Shown: positions 25,345-35,306, numbered from the stretch's first letter. The stretch: DNA of 64,000 nucleotides from Pseudomonas sp. MN1F (GCF_009391885.1 NZ_VZII01000032.1:62001-126000), one strand, 5' to 3'. The notes: generated by a model not told the origin, from the letters alone. Numbers and translations: made by a program.

Positions 25345-26961
25345 ATGGCAACCCCGTCCCTGGCCAGCCAGCAGCCACTGGTCCACAGCGATGCTCGCCC
25401 GCAGCTTTCACACAAACCCGGGCGCGCCACCCTCGTGCTGTTCTTCGGCCTGCTGCTGGCCGGCATCACCTACACCGCCTGGAGCCTCAAGCAGGACGTG
25501 ACCGCCAGCGGCACGGTGATGACCACCGTCACGCCGTTCCTGCTGCTGGGCCTGGCGCTGCTGATTGCCTTGGGCTTCGAATTCGTCAACGGTTTCCATG
25601 ACACCGCCAACGCGGTGGCCACGGTGATCTACACCCACTCGCTGCCGGCACCGGTGGCGGTAGTCTGGTCCGGCTTGTGCAACTTCCTGGGCGTGCTGCT
25701 TTCCAGCGGCGCAGTGGCGTTCGGCATCATCGCCCTGCTGCCCGCAGAGCTGATTCTACAGGTCGGCTCCACGGCTGGCTTCGCCATGGTCTTCGCCTTG
25801 CTGCTGGCGGCGATCATCTGGAACCTCGGTACCTGGTGGCTGGGGTTGCCGGCGTCCTCGTCGCACACCTTGATCGGCTCGATCATCGGCGTTGGCGTGG
25901 CCAACGCGCTGATGCATGGGCGTGATGGCACCAGCGGGGTCGACTGGGCCCAGGCCAGCAAGGTCGGCTATGCCCTGCTGTTCTCACCGCTGATCGGCTT
26001 TGCCTGTGCCGCCTTGTTGCTGCTGGCGCTGCGCGCACTGGTCAAGCGCAAGGCGTTGTACCAGGCGCCGGAAGGCTGCACGCCGCCCCCGTGGTGGATC
26101 CGCGGGATTCTGATCCTGACTTGCACCGGCGTGTCATTCGCCCATGGTTCCAACGACGGGCAGAAAGGCATGGGCCTGATCATGCTGATTCTGGTCGGCA
26201 CCCTGCCGATGGCCTATGCACTGAACAAGACCATGCCCAGCGAGCAGGCGCTGCAGTTCTCCGCCGTTGCCGAAGTGACCCGCCAGGCATTGGTGCACAC
26301 GGCACCTGGGCCGGCCCCCGGCGACCCGCGCCAGGCGCTGACTGCATTCATCGCCGAGCCCAAGGCCACTCCCCAACTGGTGCCGGCACTGGCCGCGCTC
26401 ACCGGCATGATCGGTGACCAGGTCAAAGGCTACGGCTCACTGAAGCGCGTGCCGGCCGAAGCCATGGCCAACGTGCGCAACGACATGTACCTGACCAGCG
26501 AAACCATCCGCCTGATCGAGAAGAAACAGTTGGTGGCGTTCGACGCCGATACCCGCAGCCAGGTGCTGTTGTTCAAGACCCAGTTGGACGACGCTACCCG
26601 CTACATCCCGCTGTGGGTCAAGGTGGCCGTGGCCATCGCCCTGGGCCTGGGGACCATGGTCGGCTGGAAACGTATCGTGGTGACGGTGGGCGAGAAAATC
26701 GGCAAGACCCACCTGAGCTATGCCCAGGGGGCTTCGGCGGAAGTGGTCGCCATGTGCACCATCGGTGCGGCGGACATGTTCGGGCTGCCGGTGTCGACCA
26801 CCCACGTGCTGAGCTCGGGGGTGGCGGGTGCCATGGTCGCCAACGGTTCGGGGATTCAGAAGCGCACGCTGATCAACCTGCTGATGGCCTGGGTGCTGAC
26901 CTTGCCGGCGGCGATGCTGTTGGCCGGAAGCCTGTACTGGCTGCTGAGCCAGATTTTCTGA
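25345..26961 (+). CDS. Inorganic phosphate transporter, PiT family
   Basis: Inner-membrane permease of about 538 aa for low-affinity phosphate (as metal phosphate) uptake. The family signature occurs twice: GFHDTANAVATVIYT in the N-terminal half and a GSNDGQKGMGL repeat further on. At least ten hydrophobic segments flank a long hydrophilic loop (about 330-430). The start at 25345 with GGAG upstream is preferred over an in-frame TTG at 25297. It is PitA-like, but ion specificity cannot be read. Confidence 0.92.
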   Translation: MATPSLASQQPLVHSDARPQLSHKPGRATLVLFFGLLLAGITYTAWSLKQDVTASGTVMTTVTPFLLLGLALLIALGFEFVNGFHDTANAVATVIYTHSLPAPVAVVWSGLCNFLGVLLSSGAVAFGIIALLPAELILQVGSTAGFAMVFALLLAAIIWNLGTWWLGLPASSSHTLIGSIIGVGVANALMHGRDGTSGVDWAQASKVGYALLFSPLIGFACAALLLLALRALVKRKALYQAPEGCTPPPWWIRGILILTCTGVSFAHGSNDGQKGMGLIMLILVGTLPMAYALNKTMPSEQALQFSAVAEVTRQALVHTAPGPAPGDPRQALTAFIAEPKATPQLVPALAALTGMIGDQVKGYGSLKRVPAEAMANVRNDMYLTSETIRLIEKKQLVAFDADTRSQVLLFKTQLDDATRYIPLWVKVAVAIALGLGTMVGWKRIVVTVGEKIGKTHLSYAQGASAEVVAMCTIGAADMFGLPVSTTHVLSSGVAGAMVANGSGIQKRTLINLLMAWVLTLPAAMLLAGSLYWLLSQIF

Positions 26962-27657
26962 TCAGCCGGGGATTTTCAGGCCACGTTGCACCGCTGGCCG
27001 CTCGAGGAATTTCGCCAGCACTCGCTGCACGTCCTTGAACGCATCGAAGCCCACCAGCTCGCGAGCGTTGTAGCGCTCCACCAGGTTGCGCACCCAAGGG
27101 AAGATGGCGATGTCGGCGATGCTGTATTCATCGACCATCCACTCACGCCCCTTCAGGTGCCGGTCCAGCACACCCAGCAGGCGCTTCGATTCGTTGACGT
27201 AACGGTCACGCGGGCGCTTGTCTTCGTATTCCTTGCCGGCAAAGAAATGGAAGAAGCCGACCTGGCCGAACATCGGCCCGATGCCGCCCATCTGGAACAT
27301 CAGCCACTGCAGCGTCTGGTAGCGCTGGGCCGGGTCCTGGCTCAGTAGCCGCCCGCTCTTCTCCGCCAGGTACTGCAGGATCGCCCCCGATTCGAACAGC
27401 GCCAGCGCTTGGCCACCCGGGCCGTTGGGGTCGAGGATCGCCGGGATCTTGTTGTTGGCACTGAGCGAGATGAATTCGGGACTCAGCTGGTCATCGTTGT
27501 CGAAGCTGACCTTGTGCGGCTCGTAGGCCAGGCCGATCTCCTCCAGCATGATCGAGACCTTGACGCCATTGGGCGTGGGCAGCGAGTAGAGTTGCAGGCG
27601 CTCGGGATGCTTCGCGGGCCATTTACGGGTGATGGGGAAAGCGCTCAGATCGGTCAT
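26962..27657 (-). CDS. Glutathione S-transferase family protein (YghU/YfcG-like)
   Basis: Cytosolic protein of about 231 aa with an N-terminal thioredoxin-like domain (LYSLPTPNGVKVSIMLEEIG; NNKIPAILDP containing the cis-proline; ALFESGAILQYLAEK binding the gamma-glutamyl group). A helical C-terminal domain follows. TPNG near the N-terminus is typical of Nu-class disulfide-bond reductases such as YfcG/YghU. Start 27657 (MTDLSAFP) is preferred to a longer in-frame start at 27690. Confidence 0.88.
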   Translation of the reverse strand: MTDLSAFPITRKWPAKHPERLQLYSLPTPNGVKVSIMLEEIGLAYEPHKVSFDNDDQLSPEFISLSANNKIPAILDPNGPGGQALALFESGAILQYLAEKSGRLLSQDPAQRYQTLQWLMFQMGGIGPMFGQVGFFHFFAGKEYEDKRPRDRYVNESKRLLGVLDRHLKGREWMVDEYSIADIAIFPWVRNLVERYNARELVGFDAFKDVQRVLAKFLERPAVQRGLKIPG

Positions 27658-27731
27658 GGTCAACCTTGGGCTTGGATGGGAACCTGTCACTCTAGAGACA
27701 TCCCGGCTGGCTGACCATCACCCACCGTTGA

Positions 27732-28232
27732 TCAGCTGGCCTGGCCATGCGCCTTGAGCTTGAGCTTTTCGGTGTCCACCCGCACGAACACCGAGTCGGC
27801 GCTGACCGTCAGTACATCGCCCGCCCAGACCTCGCAGATGACCCGGGTCTTGCGCCCGACTTCACCTTCCACGCGCGCCTTGAGCAGCAACTCGACGCCC
27901 ATTGGGGTGGGTTTGAGGTAATTCAGCCCGAGGCTGCCGGTGACACAATCAATACGCGGCAGGCTGCCCGCTTCGCGGCCTTCGGCGCGGTAGTGGTAGG
28001 CCATCGCGGTCCAGTTGGAATGGCAGTCGACCAGCATCGCCAGCAGGCCGCCATAGACCAGGCCGGGCCAGCCGATGTAGGTGCTGTCGGGTGAGTGCCG
28101 GCACAGCAGGTGGATACCGTCGGCGTCCCAGTGGCTTTGCAGGTGCAGGCCGGAGGGGTGGGAACAACCGCAGCCGAAGCAAGTGCCTTCGGGGGCGGCG
28201 AGGGCCTGGAGGGAAAGGGGGTAATCGTTCAT
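27732..28232 (-). CDS. PaaI-type hotdog-fold thioesterase
   Basis: A 166-aa hotdog-fold protein that probably hydrolyses acyl-CoA thioesters. The N-terminal motif CFGCGCSHPSGLHL is typical of this thioesterase group. The central helix GLVYGGLLAMLVDCHSNW corresponds to the catalytic HGG(x)xA(x)xD helix, with tyrosine at the usual histidine position. The acyl group is unknown. It lies 75 bp upstream of the GST gene on the same strand. Confidence 0.82.
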   Translation of the reverse strand: MNDYPLSLQALAAPEGTCFGCGCSHPSGLHLQSHWDADGIHLLCRHSPDSTYIGWPGLVYGGLLAMLVDCHSNWTAMAYHYRAEGREAGSLPRIDCVTGSLGLNYLKPTPMGVELLLKARVEGEVGRKTRVICEVWAGDVLTVSADSVFVRVDTEKLKLKAHGQAS

Positions 28233-28289
28233 ACGCTGCCTGTGGTTGTTGGAATGGGGGCGCGAAACGCCCCCATTAAAGCAGAAACC

Positions 28290-29672
28290 TCAAGCCGGCT
28301 GGGCAACCACCTTGCCGCCCTTCTGGGTCAGCGACACCAGCAGGATGAACAGGGTCACACCAGCGGTCATCAGCGTCTCGTAGCGGTAGGCATCGCTGAA
28401 CAGCATGTAGCCCAGGACCATGACGATGGTGCCGATCACCAGCCAGGTCAGCCACGGGAACAGCCACATCTTCAGTTCCAGCGGGCGCCCCTCACGTTCG
28501 GCCCGGGCGCGCATGCGCAGTTGCGACACGGCGATCACCAGGTACACCAGCAAGGCGATGGCGCCAGTGGTGGACAGCAGGAAACCGAACACCTTGCCCG
28601 GCAGCACATAGTTGACGAAGCAACCGACGAAGCCGGCCAGGGTCGAGAGGATCACCGCCACGGTCGGCACGCCAGCACCGGAAATGCGCTTGGTCATGCT
28701 CAGCGCCTGGCCGCGGGCACCCAGCGAATAGAGCATCCGCGAAGCCGTGTAGAGGCCGGAGTTCATGCAACTGGTCACCGCCACCAGCACCACCAGGTCG
28801 ACCAGCAACTTGGCGCCCGGCACGTTGAGCACTTCCAGCACACGCTGGAACGAGCCCACCGCTTTCAGGCTTGGGTCGTTCCAGGCCACCAGCGACACCA
28901 CCAGGAAGATCGAGGCCAGGTAGAAGATCGCGATGCGGTACACCACCAGGTTGGTGGCACGGCGGATCTTGTCTTTCGGGTTGGCGGTTTCGTCAGCGGC
29001 AATGGTGACGATCTCGGCACCGAAGAACGAGAAGATGGTGATCAGCACGCCACCGAGCACGGTGCCGAAGCCATTGGGCATGAACCCGCCGCTGTCCCAC
29101 AGGCGGCTGATGCCGGACACCTCGGCCAGCGGCCAGAAGCCGAACACGGCCAGGCTGCAGACCGCGATGAAGGCGATGATCGCGACCACCTTGACCAGCG
29201 CGAACCAGTACTCGAACGCGCCGAAGTTCTTCACGCTGACCAGGTTGCTGCCCGACAGCACGACCATGATCAGGAAGGCGAACAGCCAGGACGGCACACC
29301 CGGGAAGTAGGCATGCAGGATGTCTGCACCGGCGATGGCCTCGACCGGAATGATCAGCACCCAGAACCACCAGTACAACCAGCCGATGGTGAAGCCGGCC
29401 CAGGGGCCGATGGCCTCGGAGGCGTAGGTAGAGAACGAACCGCTGTTAGGGTTGGCGATGGCCATTTCACCCAGCATGCGCATCACCAGCAGCACCAGCA
29501 GGCCGGTCATGGCATAGGAGATGAGAATGGCCGGGCCCGCAGTGGCGATGGCGTTGGAAGAACCGATGAACAAGCCGGCACCGATGATGCCGGCTATGGA
29601 AATCATGGACACCTGACGCGAGGTCAGGCCGTGCTGCAAGGAACGCTGTTTGTTGTTGTGTAGCGAAGCCAT
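28290..29672 (-). CDS. APC-family amino-acid permease (GABA permease-like)
   Basis: Inner-membrane amino-acid/proton symporter of 460 aa with twelve hydrophobic segments. It belongs to the AAT subfamily: SMISIAGIIGAGLFIGSS near the N-terminus, GEMAIANPNSGSFSTYASEA in helix 3, and FFGAEIVTIAADETANPKDK mid-protein. The match is closest to GabP-type permeases. A LysR gene and a 4-aminobutyrate-type aminotransferase gene next to it support uptake and use of GABA or a related omega-amino acid. Confidence 0.87.
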   Translation of the reverse strand: MASLHNNKQRSLQHGLTSRQVSMISIAGIIGAGLFIGSSNAIATAGPAILISYAMTGLLVLLVMRMLGEMAIANPNSGSFSTYASEAIGPWAGFTIGWLYWWFWVLIIPVEAIAGADILHAYFPGVPSWLFAFLIMVVLSGSNLVSVKNFGAFEYWFALVKVVAIIAFIAVCSLAVFGFWPLAEVSGISRLWDSGGFMPNGFGTVLGGVLITIFSFFGAEIVTIAADETANPKDKIRRATNLVVYRIAIFYLASIFLVVSLVAWNDPSLKAVGSFQRVLEVLNVPGAKLLVDLVVLVAVTSCMNSGLYTASRMLYSLGARGQALSMTKRISGAGVPTVAVILSTLAGFVGCFVNYVLPGKVFGFLLSTTGAIALLVYLVIAVSQLRMRARAEREGRPLELKMWLFPWLTWLVIGTIVMVLGYMLFSDAYRYETLMTAGVTLFILLVSLTQKGGKVVAQPA

Positions 29673-29939
29673 GGAGAACCCTCGAATGGGTCGGCCGGCG
29701 TGCGGCTGGCGTGCCGTAGTCGGCTGAAAAGTTGGAGCAGAATTCTTGTAGGTCGTGGTGCTGTTTTTTGTTTTTTTATATCGCCGGTCGCGCTGTTACC
29801 TCCTCTTCGCCGTACCGGTTGTAAACGTTGATCGAGGTCAGTATTAATCTATAGGGCGAGGTCAACAAACGACCTTTTCGAAGCACATGATTCCAGTACG
29901 GAATGAACTCCATCCTTTTTTGCTCGGTACGCGCCTGCC

Positions 29940-30839
29940 ATGTCCAAACGCCTGATGCCCTCGACCACCGCCCTGCAGTGCTTCGAAGCCGCCGCCCGGC
30001 ACCTGAGCTTCACCCGTGCGGCACAGGAGCTGCACCTGACCCAGAGCGCCGTCAGCAAGCAGGTTGCGCAGCTCGAGGACATGCTGTCGCATTCGCTGTT
30101 CCAGCGCATTCGCCGGCGCCTGCACCTGACCCCGGCAGGGGCGCTGTACCTCGCCGAAGTGAACAAGATCCTTACCCAGATCGACATTTCCAGCCGCTAC
30201 ATCCTCAGCTACGGCGACGAGACCGAGGTGCTGCGCATCGCTACCCAGCCGACCTTTGGCGCGCGCTGGCTGGTGCCCAGGCTCAAGGGCTTTGGCGACC
30301 GCCACCCGCGCATCCACCTGGACATCCGCAACGAACTGGAACCGTTCGACCTGGTGCAGGCCAAGGCTGATATCGCGTTCTTCTTCGGCCAGGGCACCTG
30401 GCCGGGGGCCACCTGCATCGAGCTGTTCAGCGAGGAAGTGGTGCCGGTGTGTGCGCCCGAGTTGCTGGCCCGGCACCGATTCGACAGCGCCGAGGCGCTC
30501 ACCGAACACCGGCTGCTGCAGTGCGCATCACGGCCGGAGGCGTGGCACGAGTGGTTCCTGGGCTTGGGCCTGCACAGCCAGAACAGCTACCACGGGCCGC
30601 GTTTCGACACGTTCTACCTGTGTATCCGCGCGGCCATCGCCGGCTGTGGCATTGCCCTGATTCCGCGCTACCTGGTGGCCGAAGAATTGAGCGAAGGCAA
30701 GCTGGTGGTGGCCTGGGACCACCCGGTGGCGAGCAATGGCCGGCATTTCATCGCCCATGCCGAACATGCCGCCGAAGTCCCCAAGGTCAAGGCCTTCGTG
30801 CAGTGGATTCGCGAGCGGGTGGCTGAGGAAGATCGGTAG
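29940..30839 (+). CDS. LysR-family regulator (GcvA-like)
   Basis: A 299-aa regulator. The helix-turn-helix (ALQCFEAAARHLSFTRAAQE, then QSAVSKQVAQLEDML) and the effector domain (VLRIATQPTFGARWLVPRLKGF) have the GcvA-type pattern. It lies between the divergent permease gene and the downstream aminotransferase gene, so it most likely controls one or both. Confidence 0.87.
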   Translation: MSKRLMPSTTALQCFEAAARHLSFTRAAQELHLTQSAVSKQVAQLEDMLSHSLFQRIRRRLHLTPAGALYLAEVNKILTQIDISSRYILSYGDETEVLRIATQPTFGARWLVPRLKGFGDRHPRIHLDIRNELEPFDLVQAKADIAFFFGQGTWPGATCIELFSEEVVPVCAPELLARHRFDSAEALTEHRLLQCASRPEAWHEWFLGLGLHSQNSYHGPRFDTFYLCIRAAIAGCGIALIPRYLVAEELSEGKLVVAWDHPVASNGRHFIAHAEHAAEVPKVKAFVQWIRERVAEEDR

Positions 30840-30874
30840 AGTTCACGAATCCAGGGAATGACCGCAATCGAATA

Positions 30875-30889
30875 ATTCGCTTGCGGAAT
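30875..30889. promoter_or_regulatory. Possible LysR binding site before aminotransferase
   Basis: ATTC-N7-GAAT is a T-N11-A type dyad, 52 bp before the aminotransferase ATG. It fits the general LysR box but the motif is short. Confidence 0.35.
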
Positions 30890-30941
30890 AATACCGCGGC
30901 GCGCTTGGATAGTAAGAAACTCGAACAAGGTCTGCGTGCCC

Positions 30942-32192
30942 ATGAATCTGGAAAGTATCAGCCAATCCATCGCCATCGTTCATCCGATCACACTTTCCCA
31001 TGGCCGCAATGCCGAAGTCTGGGACACCGACGGCAAACGTTACATCGACTTTGTCGGCGGTATCGGCGTGCTCAACCTGGGCCACTGCAACCCGGCCGTG
31101 GTCGAAGCGATCCAGGCCCAGGCCAGCCGCCTGACCCACTACGCCTTCAACGCCGCGCCCCATGGCCCCTACCTGGAGCTGATGGAGCGCCTGCGCCAGT
31201 TCGTCCCGGTCAGCTACCCGCTGGCCGGCATGCTCACCAACAGCGGCGCGGAAGCGGCAGAAAACGCCCTGAAAGTTGCCCGCGGCGCCACCGGCAAACG
31301 CGCCATCATCGCCTTCGACGGCGGCTTCCACGGCCGCACCCTGGCCACCCTGAACCTCAACGGCAAGGTCGCGCCGTACAAGCAGCGGGTCGGCGAATTG
31401 CCGGGGCCGGTGTACCACCTGCCCTACCCCAGCGCCGATACCGGCGTGACTTGCGAGCAGGCGCTCAAGGCCATGGAGCGTCTGTTCAGCGTCGAATTGG
31501 CGGTGGAGGACGTGGCAGCGTTCATCTTCGAGCCGGTGCAAGGCGAAGGCGGCTTCCTCGCCCTAGACCCCGCGTTTGCCCAGGCGCTGCGGCGCTTCTG
31601 CGACGAGCGCGGGATCCTGATCATCATCGACGAGATCCAGTCCGGCTTTGGCCGCACCGGCCAGCGCTTCGCCTTCCCGCGCCTGGGGATCGAACCGGAC
31701 CTGCTGTTGCTGGCAAAGAGCATCGCCGGCGGCATGCCGCTGGGCGCCGTGGTCGGGCGTCAGGACTTGATGGCGGCACTGCCCAAGGGCGGCCTGGGGG
31801 GCACCTATTCGGGCAACCCGATCGCCTGCGCGGCGGCGCTGGCGAGCCTGGCACAGATGACCGACGAGAACGTCGCCACCTGGGGTGAGCGCCAGGAGCA
31901 AGCGATCGTTGGCCGCCACGCCCGCTGGAAGGCCTCTGGCCTGAGCCCGTACATCGGCCGCCTGACCGGTACCGGGGCCATGCGCGGCATCGAGTTCGTC
32001 AACGCCGACGGCAGCCCGGCGCCAGCCCAGTTGGCCAAGGTGATGGAAGCGGCGCGGGCCAAGGGGCTGCTGCTGATGCCCAGCGGCAAGGCGCGGCACA
32101 TCATTCGCCTGCTGGCACCGCTGACCATCGAGGCCGAGGTGCTCGAGGAAGGGCTGGATATCCTCGAGCAGTGCCTGGCTGAACTGAACTGA
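30942..32192 (+). CDS. 4-aminobutyrate aminotransferase-type enzyme (class III)
   Basis: PLP-dependent transaminase of 416 aa. It shows the class III features: TNSGAEAAENALKVAR, GGFHGRT, the PLP-contacting IIIDEIQSGFGRTGQRFA and the Schiff-base lysine in LLLAKSIAGGMPLGAV. Substrates of this class include GABA, 5-aminovalerate and N-acetylornithine; the adjacent permease points to GABA-like compounds. ATG 30942 is the third codon of a frame that also has GTG at 30936. Confidence 0.9.
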   Translation: MNLESISQSIAIVHPITLSHGRNAEVWDTDGKRYIDFVGGIGVLNLGHCNPAVVEAIQAQASRLTHYAFNAAPHGPYLELMERLRQFVPVSYPLAGMLTNSGAEAAENALKVARGATGKRAIIAFDGGFHGRTLATLNLNGKVAPYKQRVGELPGPVYHLPYPSADTGVTCEQALKAMERLFSVELAVEDVAAFIFEPVQGEGGFLALDPAFAQALRRFCDERGILIIIDEIQSGFGRTGQRFAFPRLGIEPDLLLLAKSIAGGMPLGAVVGRQDLMAALPKGGLGGTYSGNPIACAAALASLAQMTDENVATWGERQEQAIVGRHARWKASGLSPYIGRLTGTGAMRGIEFVNADGSPAPAQLAKVMEAARAKGLLLMPSGKARHIIRLLAPLTIEAEVLEEGLDILEQCLAELN

Positions 32193-32195
32193 GGC

Positions 32196-32498
32196 TTACA
32201 GGCCCAGTTCTTCAGGGGTGAGCATGTCGGACTCGAAGGCGATCCAGCCGCCTTCGAGTTCGGCGTGGCCGTTGACGATCGGGCCGTAGTAGGTCAGGCC
32301 GTTCTCCAGGGTCACGCAGATGTGCGTGGCGTTTTTTTCGGGGGCCGCGAGCGTACCGACGAAATGCACCTTTTTCAGGGTTTCGGTCACCGCTTCCAGA
32401 CCGACGCGCATGCCCGGGTTTTCCGAAGCTTCGGTGTCACCCCCGCGGTCTTCGGCGCTGATTGTCACGGTGGCGGTGTAAGGGTACTTGATGCTCAA
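32196..32498 (-). CDS. Conserved hypothetical protein
   Basis: A 100-aa soluble acidic protein, not recognised as a named family. The start is TTG at 32498 with AGGT upstream. No signal peptide or membrane segment is seen. The sequence looks beta-rich (TATVTISAEDRGGD; ATHICVTLENGLTYYGPIV). Its stop is 3 bp from the end of the convergent aminotransferase gene. Confidence 0.75.
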   Translation of the reverse strand: MSIKYPYTATVTISAEDRGGDTEASENPGMRVGLEAVTETLKKVHFVGTLAAPEKNATHICVTLENGLTYYGPIVNGHAELEGGWIAFESDMLTPEELGL

Positions 32499-32629
32499 GC
32501 GGGGTTACCTCAAAAGGGTGTCTGGGTAGATGGGCGCGTAGAGTACGCGCAAGAGGCCGGGCCTGCAAAAGATGCCCCGATCTGTTAGGGTGCCCGCCGA
32601 TGCACGCCACACCACACGAGGACACCTGA

Positions 32630-33055
32630 GTGAGCGCCGAACAACCCCTGATCGCCGACCTGTTCGAGGTCGACAAACGCCTGACCCTCAAGCCCGTCGT
32701 GGATTTCAACAGCTACCTGCGCAACGCCTTCGGCGAAGGCCCGTGCCACTGCTACCGCTGCGCCGAAGGCAGCGACCAAAGCAGCTACAGCCACGCGCAC
32801 AACTTCACCTTCGAAGGCCGCCCGTGGCACCGCCGCTTTGCCAGCACCGCCGGCAGCGACGTCGCCCAGGTGCTTAAAAAGGCGTGGCTGTCGTACACCA
32901 AGGCCGACCTTGCACTGATCGGCGTGCTGGACCTGGCCACCCTCAAGACCTTTACCGAAGCCGCCCTGCACGAGCGCCTGCTGGCCCTGCTGCCGGCCAG
33001 CGGCCTGGCCCGCGAAATCGACGGCCAATGGATGCTGCAAGCCCAGGCTGACTGA
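32630..33055 (+). CDS. Conserved hypothetical protein with CxCxxC motif
   Basis: A 141-aa soluble protein, start GTG 32630 with CGAGGA upstream. A cysteine cluster CHCYRC near residue 40 could bind metal or be redox-active. The rest is mixed alpha/beta without a recognised domain. It lies 73 bp upstream of the EF-G gene on the same strand and may be co-transcribed with it. Confidence 0.75.
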   Translation: MSAEQPLIADLFEVDKRLTLKPVVDFNSYLRNAFGEGPCHCYRCAEGSDQSSYSHAHNFTFEGRPWHRRFASTAGSDVAQVLKKAWLSYTKADLALIGVLDLATLKTFTEAALHERLLALLPASGLAREIDGQWMLQAQAD

Positions 33056-33128
33056 CGGCCCGGCGGTCAGGCAGGATTCCCCCGCTCTGCTACCGTGGGG
33101 GAATCCGCCCATCCGCAGGTAGTCCGCC

Positions 33129-35240
33129 ATGGCCCGTACAACGCCCATCGAGCTGTACCGCAATATCGGCATCGTCGCCCACGTCGACGCCGGCAAGACC
33201 ACGACTACCGAACGCATCCTGTTCTACACCGGGGTCAACCACAAGATGGGTGAGGTGCACGATGGCGCCGCGACCATGGACTGGATGGCCCAGGAACAGG
33301 AACGCGGCATCACCATCACCTCGGCGGCGACCACGGCCTTCTGGCAAGGCTCGACCAAGCAGTTTGCCGACAAGTACCGCTTCAACATCATCGACACCCC
33401 CGGCCACGTCGACTTCACCATCGAGGTGGAGCGTTCGCTGCGCGTGCTCGATGGCGCGGTGGTGGTGTTCAGCGGCGCCGACGGCGTCGAGCCGCAGTCC
33501 GAGACAGTCTGGCGCCAGGCCAACAAGTACCACGTGCCGCGCTTGGCCTACATCAACAAGATGGACCGCCAGGGCGCCGACTTCCTGCGCGTGGTCAAGC
33601 AGATCGACCAGCGCCTGGGCCACCACCCGGTGCCCATTCAGCTGGCCATCGGCAGTGAAGAGAACTTCATCGGCCAGATCGACCTGGTGAAGATGAAGGC
33701 GATCTACTGGAACGACAACGATCAGGGCACCAGTTACCGCGAAGAAGACATTCCCGCCGAACTGCAGGCGATGGCCGACGAATGGCGCGCGCACATGATC
33801 GAGGCCGCCGCCGAAGCCAATGATGAGCTGACCATGAAGTTTCTCGAAGGCGAGGAGCTGAGCATCGATGAAATCAAGGCTGCCTTGCGCCAGCGCACCA
33901 TCGCCAATGAAATCGTCCCGACCATTCTCGGCTCGTCGTTCAAGAACAAGGGCGTGCCGCTGATGCTCGACGCGGTGATCGACTACCTGCCTGCGCCCTC
34001 GGAAATCCCGGCGATCAAGGGCACCGACCCGGACGACGAAGAAAAGCACCTGGAGCGTCACGCCGACGACAAGGAGCCCTTCTCCGCCCTGGCCTTCAAG
34101 ATCGCAACCGACCCCTTCGTCGGCACCCTGACCTTCGCCCGGGTGTATTCCGGCGTGCTCAGCTCAGGCAACGCCGTGCTCAATTCGGTGAAAGGCAAAA
34201 AGGAGCGCATTGGCCGCATGGTGCAGATGCACGCCAACCAGCGTGCCGAGATCAAGGACGTGTGCGCGGGTGACATCGCCGCGCTGATCGGCATGAAGGA
34301 CGTCACCACTGGCGACACCCTGTGCGACATGGACAAGCCGATCATCCTCGAACGCATGGACTTCCCCGACCCGGTGATCTCGGTGGCGGTGGAGCCGAAG
34401 ACCAAGGGCGACCAGGAGAAGATGGGCATCGCCCTGGGCAAGCTGGCCCAGGAGGACCCGTCGTTCCGTGTGCGCACCGATGAAGAAACCGGCCAGACCA
34501 TCATCTCCGGCATGGGCGAACTGCACCTGGACATCATCGTCGACCGCATGAAACGCGAGTTCAATGTCGACGCCAACATCGGCAAGCCGCAGGTGGCCTA
34601 CCGCGAAAAGATCCGCAACACCTGCGAAATCGAGGGCCGTTTCGTTCGCCAATCCGGCGGGCGCGGCCAGTATGGCCACTGCTGGATCCGCTTCGCCCCT
34701 GGCGATGAAGGCAAGGAAGGCCTGGAGTTCGTCAACGAGATCGTCGGTGGCGTGGTGCCACGCGAGTACATCCCGGCGATCCAGAAAGGCATCGAGGAGC
34801 AGATGAAGAACGGCGTGCTGGCCGGTTATCCGCTGATCAACCTCAAGGCCGCCGTGTTCGACGGGTCTTACCATGACGTCGACTCCAACGAGATGGCGTA
34901 CAAGATCGCAGCGTCGATGGCCACCAAGCAGCTGTCGCAGAAAGGCGGCGCGGTGTTGCTGGAGCCGGTGATGAAGGTCGAGGTGGTGACGCCGGAGGAG
35001 TATCAGGGCGATATTCTCGGCGACTTGAGCCGGCGTCGCGGGATGATCCAGGACGGTGATGAAACACCGGCGGGCAAGGTGATCCGCGCCGAAGTGCCGC
35101 TGGGCGAGATGTTCGGCTATGCCACTTCGATGCGCTCGATGACCCAGGGGCGGGCGAGCTTTTCGATGGAGTTCACCCGCTATGCCGAGGCACCGGCGAG
35201 CATTGCTGATGCCATCGTGAAGAAGAACCGCGGGGAATGA
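33129..35240 (+). CDS. fusA2: Elongation factor G (second copy type)
   Basis: Ribosomal translocation GTPase of 703 aa. G-motifs are complete: AHVDAGKTTTTERIL (P-loop), RGITIT (switch I), DTPGHVDF (G3) and NKMD (G4). Domains II-V follow at normal length, including the RSMTQGRASFSMEF C-terminal segment. The gene is away from the rpsL-rpsG-fusA-tufA cluster, so it is the extra EF-G copy of pseudomonads. Whether it works in translocation, recycling or fusidic-acid tolerance cannot be said from sequence. Confidence 0.93.
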   Translation: MARTTPIELYRNIGIVAHVDAGKTTTTERILFYTGVNHKMGEVHDGAATMDWMAQEQERGITITSAATTAFWQGSTKQFADKYRFNIIDTPGHVDFTIEVERSLRVLDGAVVVFSGADGVEPQSETVWRQANKYHVPRLAYINKMDRQGADFLRVVKQIDQRLGHHPVPIQLAIGSEENFIGQIDLVKMKAIYWNDNDQGTSYREEDIPAELQAMADEWRAHMIEAAAEANDELTMKFLEGEELSIDEIKAALRQRTIANEIVPTILGSSFKNKGVPLMLDAVIDYLPAPSEIPAIKGTDPDDEEKHLERHADDKEPFSALAFKIATDPFVGTLTFARVYSGVLSSGNAVLNSVKGKKERIGRMVQMHANQRAEIKDVCAGDIAALIGMKDVTTGDTLCDMDKPIILERMDFPDPVISVAVEPKTKGDQEKMGIALGKLAQEDPSFRVRTDEETGQTIISGMGELHLDIIVDRMKREFNVDANIGKPQVAYREKIRNTCEIEGRFVRQSGGRGQYGHCWIRFAPGDEGKEGLEFVNEIVGGVVPREYIPAIQKGIEEQMKNGVLAGYPLINLKAAVFDGSYHDVDSNEMAYKIAASMATKQLSQKGGAVLLEPVMKVEVVTPEEYQGDILGDLSRRRGMIQDGDETPAGKVIRAEVPLGEMFGYATSMRSMTQGRASFSMEFTRYAEAPASIADAIVKKNRGE

Positions 35241-35253
35241 GGTTCTATTGTGC

Positions 35254-35287
35254 CGGCCTCTTCGCGGCTAAAGCCGCGAAGAGGCCG
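35254..35287. repeat. REP palindrome between fusA2 and SulP gene
   Basis: 16-bp perfect inverted repeat (CGGCCTCTTCGCGGCT / complement) with a 2-bp loop. It is the same element type as 23653-23688, with GCGGCT in place of GCGGGT. It lies between convergent genes. Confidence 0.85.
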
Positions 35288-35306
35288 ACACAGGCAGCAC
35301 ACATCT

